Source of the DNA: Guillardia theta CCMP2712
Lineage: Eukaryota > Cryptophyceae > Pyrenomonadales > Geminigeraceae
DNA length: 64,000 bases
Reading direction: 5' to 3'
Assembly (NCBI RefSeq): GCF_000315625.1
Contig: NW_005434621.1
Coordinates: 104,721-168,720, forward strand
The position numbers were made by a program, and so were the translations under genes. Below the pieces are notes generated by a model. That model made no database searches and had not been told where the DNA came from. It saw nothing but the letters and a program-made list of their open reading frames with translations. How positions within the stretch are numbered: the stretch's first letter is position 1; every line of letters begins with the position of its first letter. Below are positions 58,772 to 64,000 of the stretch, piece by piece.

Positions 58772-59511
58772 CTGCGAAAACAAATCAGCTGGGGGGGAGG
58801 AGACGCACAATGCATGCTCGAGTTCTGTTAGAGCAGCATGGGAAGAGCAGAAACGTGGTCAGGAGCATCTTGACTTTTCTTTTGTTCGCTATCGTCCAAA
58901 AGTTCACTGGATATTTCCTCCCATCCGCCATGTTCGGTTGTTCTCTTCCTCCACATCTTTCCCTCCTTCGCGCTACACAGCTTCTGTTCCTCGCCCTCGT
59001 CCTCGCCCTCGCCCTCTCTGACCTTCGCGCTTCCACAAGGTGTCCCTTCCACCATTTTTGCCTTGTCATTCTTTACTCCCTCATACAGCCCGCACGGTAG
59101 TCTCATCCCCCGCATAAAACATGGAAATGCTGCCGTGGGTATGGCCGCGGGTAGCCAAGGGAAGAGCACGAGGATCGTTCGATACATGTGATGCAGGAAG
59201 ATGAAGGACGGAAGCTAGGAACACAACATGAGCGCTTCTATCTACCATCCTTTCTTTGCCACGAACCTCTTTCCGAATGTTTCCCTTTTTCCCCAAACAC
59301 CTTTGGTAACTCGCATGCTAACTGAACCTTGATCCTCCTCCCCACCTTCGGCGTCTCCCCTGTGTTCTTGTGCTCTGTACCACATTGGACGTGTTGTGCA
59401 GCTGCAAGGTTGGTCATCAGTGAAGCTGTGTGCATCCGGGGGCGCCGGGCGGAAATAAGACCCTTCAAGGCGTTTAAGTGGATTGCCCCTGATTTTTGTT
59501 CCAGAGCGACC
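58772..59511. other. Intergenic or 5' untranslated sequence, no gene recognised
   Basis: Lies between the divergent PDZ gene and the small membrane-protein gene. Contains a short CCTCGCCCTCG tract at 58990-59020. No coding exon is recognised, although a non-coding first exon of the PDZ gene is expected here. Confidence 0.45.
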
Positions 59512-59882
59512 ATGTCTTCGAAACAGCTTGAAGAGATTCATCGTGCATTCCAGGGGCCACCTCCTCGTCAGCTGTCCAGGTTGCCTGAGAGGAGTTGTAC
59601 CGCAGGGGTTTGAAGTGCTTTTGCACGCAGGGCAGGGAAAATGGTTCTGTTTACTTGGTTAACGCTCGCTGTTGTCTTTGTTGGGTTGTACTCCCAAGGC
59701 TACTGCCAGACACCTCAATGCTGGATTCCTCTCACGGTTTGCCGATGCTGAGGATCGGAGCACTTCTAACGTTTGAGTTGCAGATTGCTGTTTGGTTCTC
59801 TGGGGTTATGATGACGATCTTTGTGGTAGGGTTGCGGGTTGTGGTGGACGAGTTGGAGGGTGACTTTGCTGCAGGCTACTGA
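59512..59882 (+). CDS. Possible small single-pass membrane protein (model incomplete)
   Basis: An ATG in good context begins MSSKQLEEIHRAFQGPPPRQ, with donor AG/gttgcc near 59580. A last exon after TTGCAG (59784) reads IAVWFSGVMMTIFVVGLRVV followed by an acidic end EGDFAAGY and TGA at 59882. A middle exon around 59720-59770 (LNAGFLSRFADAEDRS) fits the first junction but I cannot phase it to the last. The whole would be ~75-90 residues with one C-terminal membrane helix, like small subunits of ER or mitochondrial complexes. No family recognised. Confidence 0.4.
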
Positions 59883-60220
59883 AGGTGTTGATCCGGAGAT
59901 AATGAAGAAGAAGGAATCATAGTCCGCAAGATGTACATACCTGTTCTATTCATGTTATAAATGGATGAAAAGATGCACACGTTTCTCGATTGGGCAATTG
60001 GATGGAAGTGTAAACATGCCAAGAAATCGTATGAAGCAGCCTTGTCACAACGACAGCATATATGAGCCTCAAGCTCCTGTAACTCGACCGAAGGAAAACA
60101 GCACAAGCAGCTGTTGCAACTAGTTTACAAGGTTCTGTCGATGTCATGACCAACAATGTTTAAAGAAGTGATGGAAGGGCAGCTCTTGGATTATTTCCTG
60201 ATTCAATATTCCACTCTAAA

Positions 60221-60744
60221 TTATGAAGAGGCCTTTCCTCCCTTCTTCTGCTGATCGCTGAGAACGCGCTTCACGATCTTCTGTTCCTCAATCAAGAATG
60301 CACGGATGATGCGCTGACGAACGCAAGTTCCGCATCTGTATCAGGGTGAGCATGAAGAGCATCGAATCAGTAGGGAAGTAAGCTCACCTTGCTCCACCAT
60401 ATGCACGAGAAACTCTCTTCATACGCTTAGTAGTTGACTTGAGCTCGCAAGGACGGAGAGCCTTGAGGCCGCGGAGAACGCATCCGCAGTCTCCGCACTT
60501 GGGGACAGAGGCGGGTTTCTTCACATACAAGATGTTGAGCCTGAGATCTCTATGAGCCACGAGCATACAGAGAGTGCCGGACAACACAAGATCAACAGGG
60601 GATGTGAAGTGGATGATAGAGGAGAGGAGAAGTGGGAGATTGTTGTTGAAATGGAGAATCAATGCGGAAACGAGTTTTCACCTGCCCCCGGGAGTCTTGA
60701 CGACACGGGTCTTGTTGCTCTTAGTGTTGTAAGAGTGTCTACGC
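60221..60744 (-). CDS. RPL34: 60S ribosomal protein eL34 (5' exon not located)
   Basis: Three exons in phase: 60682-60744 (RRHSYNTKSNKTRVVKTPGG), 60388-60540 (LNILYVKKPASVPKCGDCG... through KRVSRAYGGA) and 60221-60335 (CGTCVRQRIIRAFLIEEQK... ending KKGGKASS, TAA). The two CxxC pairs, CGDC and CGTC, form the zinc site of eL34. The protein is a core component of the large ribosomal subunit in the cytosol. The first codons (normally MxQRLTYR) should lie in a short exon upstream of 60744; I did not find it within about 500 bases. Confidence 0.92.
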
Positions 60745-62014
60745 CTGATAAAGATCGTAAGTCAACAAGGAAATCAACAACCTCATGCATATCTCACGTA
60801 TCTCTACTCAGATCTATGCAATACACTGCCCCAACATCACAACATATCGACTACAACGCTGCCACTTCTTGACAATCTTTTCGAGGACAACACAACATGA
60901 ACAACCATGAATTCTTCACAGAACAACAACATCAACAGCAACAACTATACAGCGATCACCAAAGTGCTATCGCAAGTTATCAGTCATTCACACATTAAAG
61001 ACCATCAGTATCACCGAACAAATTCTAACTGGGATAGTCTATAACGAACAACCACGCACAAGTTTCATACAAAAATATTCATGAATAAGACTTGATCAGG
61101 CACGATGTGATTCATATCATTGCAATGAGACGAACCCAACGCCCCATACTCAACTCCTAATCCTGACCTACTTCACCAGGCTATGTTTTCAAGGCAGATG
61201 GTAATAAGCCAATCATACAACAAACAAGTTCACAGCTTCCTTGAAACATCTGAATTGACCACCAGGGTAATAACTTCTTCATCGCCATTACCCCTCACAC
61301 CATCACCACCACCTAATTGCCTGCACCACGTACCACACATATCTCATCATCCCCTAGCGAGAAACAACAATGCATGCATGTGAGTCCTCTGTGACATCCT
61401 CTGAATCCGCATGTATCTCATCATTTCGATATTCATCTGTTCTCTGCACCCGCACTTTCTCTCCGCGATCATCACCTGAACGTGAGCCTCGTGTCCTTCA
61501 TTGTCGCCTCCTCCGCACGCACGCGCCCTCCACGCCTTTTTTTTAGGGTACCCCCCACCCCCACGACCTGCCAGTTCATCACGATGCTCCACACCCACCC
61601 CATCAAATGGATACCACCCCTATTTTTCAATGTTTACATGACGGGTGATAGACATACCCAGGGTGGTAATAAGTACCCTACCCTGTTTGTCATCGTACAC
61701 TCACCCCCTATTCAGAAAGGATTTGGTACAGGTAGTCAACCACCCACAGAGTACCGTACCCAATGTAGCACGAGAGGCAAGAGTAGCATCCTACCCATGA
61801 AAGATCTGCGATTTTTCGATTGAGTCACTAAGTGAAAGAGGCAAGGGTCTCGAGTTCTCTTCCACAGACTCTGTCGTGAAACCAGACGATGCCGGCCCGG
61901 AATCTCAACCCCGGGCCCGGAGTTTTCAGTGACCCAGTGGCAACATCATCACCCTCATTCACTTTGAGTTGAGTAATCCCATCAAACTCTGGTGCCAGGT
62001 GTCCTCAGGCGAAC
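60745..62014. other. Intergenic: CAACA-rich, then TACCCC-rich stretch
   Basis: 60880-61000 is rich in AACAAC; 61540-61800 has TACCCC/ACCCCC motifs, and 61880-61930 a short GC-rich block (CCCGGGCCCGG). About 61955-61975 reads CACTTTGAGTTGAGTAA, a partial relative of the dispersed core. No coding exon recognised; the first exon of eL34 may be hidden here. Confidence 0.55.
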
Positions 62015-64000
62015 ATGGCGGACAAGATGGACACCGACGGAGACGACAAGGTGCGGCATGGCGAGCACTGGAGGAGGAGGGAGAGGAGAATCAGATATCA
62101 GACGAAGGAATGCTTGAGAGGAGAGGAGAGGAGAGGAGAGGAGAGGAGAGGGATGCAGAGAGAGAACATGTGAGGGGCACATGTGGAGGGGAAGTAGGAG
62201 GGAAACAAGATTCTTTTACAAAGAACCTGTGTGCGAGATAGAAGGAGGGGAGGGGAGGAATCTGGAAGCTGGCAATCTCAAGGGGGTAACAAGATGAGAG
62301 GCGAAGGTGTAATTGAAGTGTGGATCGAGGAGAAAGAAGAAGGGCCAATGGAGAGATCAGATATCGGATTGATGAACCCGTTGGGAGTAAGCAACAACAG
62401 TGAAGATTGAGGTTACAATACACCCAGCGATATTAGCAGACAGAGGGGGGAAATGAGTGGACCACATCTCAACAAGATAGAATGATCCTGTAGGGAGGAT
62501 TCAAAGAAGGCAGGAAGGAAAGGTTTCACACCTGAAGCACTGTACCTTTTGCGTTGCCAGTACTTGAAACAAAGTCGACAGAACGCCTGACAATTTGTTT
62601 TCTTTCAGGGCCAGGGTCAGGGCGAAAAGAAGAATTTCATAAGCTCGAAAAATAAGGATGACATGTCAATCTCTACAAAGAAGAAGGAGGATTTCGGACC
62701 ACTTCTTGAAGCATCGATCCCTCAAAACAGAGATTTAGCACTGAAGGAAGGCAAGAAAGCGGAGGCAATAGAAAATTTGCTCACGGTAATAGATCAAGTT
62801 GTGATTTCTGTTGGTGATATTGTGTGTTTCAGGTTGAGAAGCAAACTCGTTTGGCGGGAGATGCGATTGCGACTGGGAAGTAAGTAGAGTTACTCTTTCT
62901 TGAAATTCGATGATTGTATCCTTCCAGGGTTGCCGTTGAGATCATCAAAATCCTTTATGAGACAAAGGACTGGGAGGGTATCAACAGTCATGTTATCCTC
63001 ATCTCAAAACGGCGCCAACAATTGAAGCAAGTTTTGGTCGAAATCGTGCAGGTCATTCGTGTAAAAGCAATGTCTGGATCTTGTGATATTACTTTCAGGA
63101 AGCCATGAAATACATCGATAGTACTCCAACTGAACCAATTAAGCTAGAGCTCATTCACGTACGACCTTTGGAGTGGTGGAAACATGATCTGACATTTGCT
63201 TTAGACTCTCAGAGCTGTAACTGATGGGAAGATTCACGTTGAGTTGGAAAGAGCTAGATTGACAAGAACGCTGGCAAAAATCAAGTACAGAAGTCTTCTA
63301 TTTGAAATCTGAGTGTCTAAAATTGCGTGACGAACAGGGAGGCAGAGGGAAAGATTGCAGAGGCTGCTGATCTCATGCAAGAAGTTCAAGTAGAAACGTA
63401 CGATTTGTGAATGATGTTGCGTTGTTGTCCCGTAAACGATTTTTTTTATCAGGTATGGGTCGATGGAGAAGGAAGAAAAAGTTGATTATATTCTCGAACA
63501 AGTCAGATTATGCTTGGACAAGGGAGATTACGTTAGAGGAGCAATCGTCAGCAAGAAGATTTCGTCCAAGACATTCAAGGATGATCAGTTACAAGAATTG
63601 AAGCTGCGGTATTAGTTGAATCGTATTTTCATGTCACGTTGACGGGGATCTTGCTTTGCAGCTACTATGAGCTCCTTAACAGAATCGCGGACGAAAAAGA
63701 TGAATACTTTGAAATGGCACAGAACTTCCATGAAATGTGGAATACCCCCTCACTTCAGGTACGCAAGCGAAGCCTCAACCCATGGAGCATGGCTAATTCG
63801 ATGTCCTTTCAGGATAAGCCAGAGAAGTGGATGCCGTTGTTGAAGAGCGTCATTGTGCTGCTGATTCTTTCACCTCATGATAACCATCAAAACGACTTCC
63901 TTGTTCGATTGCTGGAAGAGAAGAAACTAGAGCAGATTCCTCCTTACAAGGTACCAAAACTCTTCCTTTTGAATGATTTCTTTATGATAGAACGATTTCA
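62015..64000 (+). CDS. PSMD12: 26S proteasome lid subunit Rpn5/PSMD12 (3' partial)
   Basis: Begins MADKMDTDGDDK (exon 62015-62050), then 62609-62785, 62833-62879, 62928 onward and further short exons to the window end. Readable segments: DFGPLLEASIPQNRDLA, VEKQTRLAGDAIATGK, IIKILYETKDWEGINSH, AMKYIDSTPTEPIKLELI, TLRAVTDGKIHVELERARLT, LADLMQEVQVETYGSMEK-like (AADLMQEVQVETYGS), YILEQVRLCLDKGDYVR, YYELLNRIADEKDEYFEM, WMPLLKSVIVLLILSPHDN. This is the PCI-repeat region of Rpn5, a scaffold of the proteasome lid. The C-terminal winged-helix/PCI domain lies beyond the window. Intron 1 (558 bp) contains GAGAG repeats. Confidence 0.93.

Noticed and set aside
1-64000. tRNA, rRNA or CRISPR-like arrays
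   Set aside because: I looked for cloverleaf-type arms with conserved loop words and for regularly spaced direct repeats with unique spacers and saw none; a covariance-model search would be needed to exclude tRNAs firmly.

Overview
The window is nuclear DNA of a photosynthetic eukaryote, and the sequence identifies it closely. The spliced gene at 21645-23061 encodes a 438-residue protein in which every diagnostic residue of the light-gated anion channel GtACR1 falls at its published number (C21, E68, R94, S97, C102, C133, C219, D234, C237, K238). The source is therefore the cryptophyte alga Guillardia theta or something indistinguishable from it. Short GT-AG introns (mostly 42-95 bp), one spliceosomal intron after another, a probable plastid presequence and abundant simple repeats fit this.

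Layout. 0-13.8 kb: a SprT-type metalloprotease gene (+, 5' end outside), a four-EF-hand protein (-), a small unknown ORF (+), a large repeat-rich surface protein (-), a PX-domain protein (+) converging on a DDX11/ChlR1-type Fe-S helicase (-). 15-25.3 kb: a Ulp1/SENP SUMO protease (+), a cysteine-rich single-pass membrane protein (-), the GtACR1 gene (+), and a probable plastid-targeted unknown (+). 25-32.7 kb: three copies of a ~75-residue unknown protein plus two poorly resolved genes. 34.5-43.9 kb: one gene for a ~2,800-residue protein with two tandem CNG-like channel cores, three cNMP-binding-like domains and two ankyrin blocks. 44.2-50.4 kb: a hydroxylysine-kinase-like phosphotransferase (-) and a seven-helix rhodopsin homologue with a large ectodomain whose retinal lysine is replaced by Gln (-). 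51.9-64 kb: a ZIP-like transporter split by cNMP-binding domains (+), a PSI-domain membrane protein (+), a PDZ protein with a dead trypsin-like domain (-), a small membrane protein, ribosomal protein eL34 (-) and the proteasome lid subunit Rpn5/PSMD12 (+, runs off the end).

Between the genes lie recurring intergenic islands: very GC-rich blocks, stretches full of a TACCCC-type motif, (CCCT)n tracts, and a ~35-bp dispersed core found in at least four places. Three genes concern light or cyclic-nucleotide-controlled ion flow besides GtACR1 (the lysine-less rhodopsin, the tandem channel and the ZIP/cNMP fusion). Clustering in a eukaryotic genome need not mean joint function, but the density is notable. 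Exon models were built by eye; where reading phase, splice sites and family alignment all agree I give exon coordinates, otherwise I say so.
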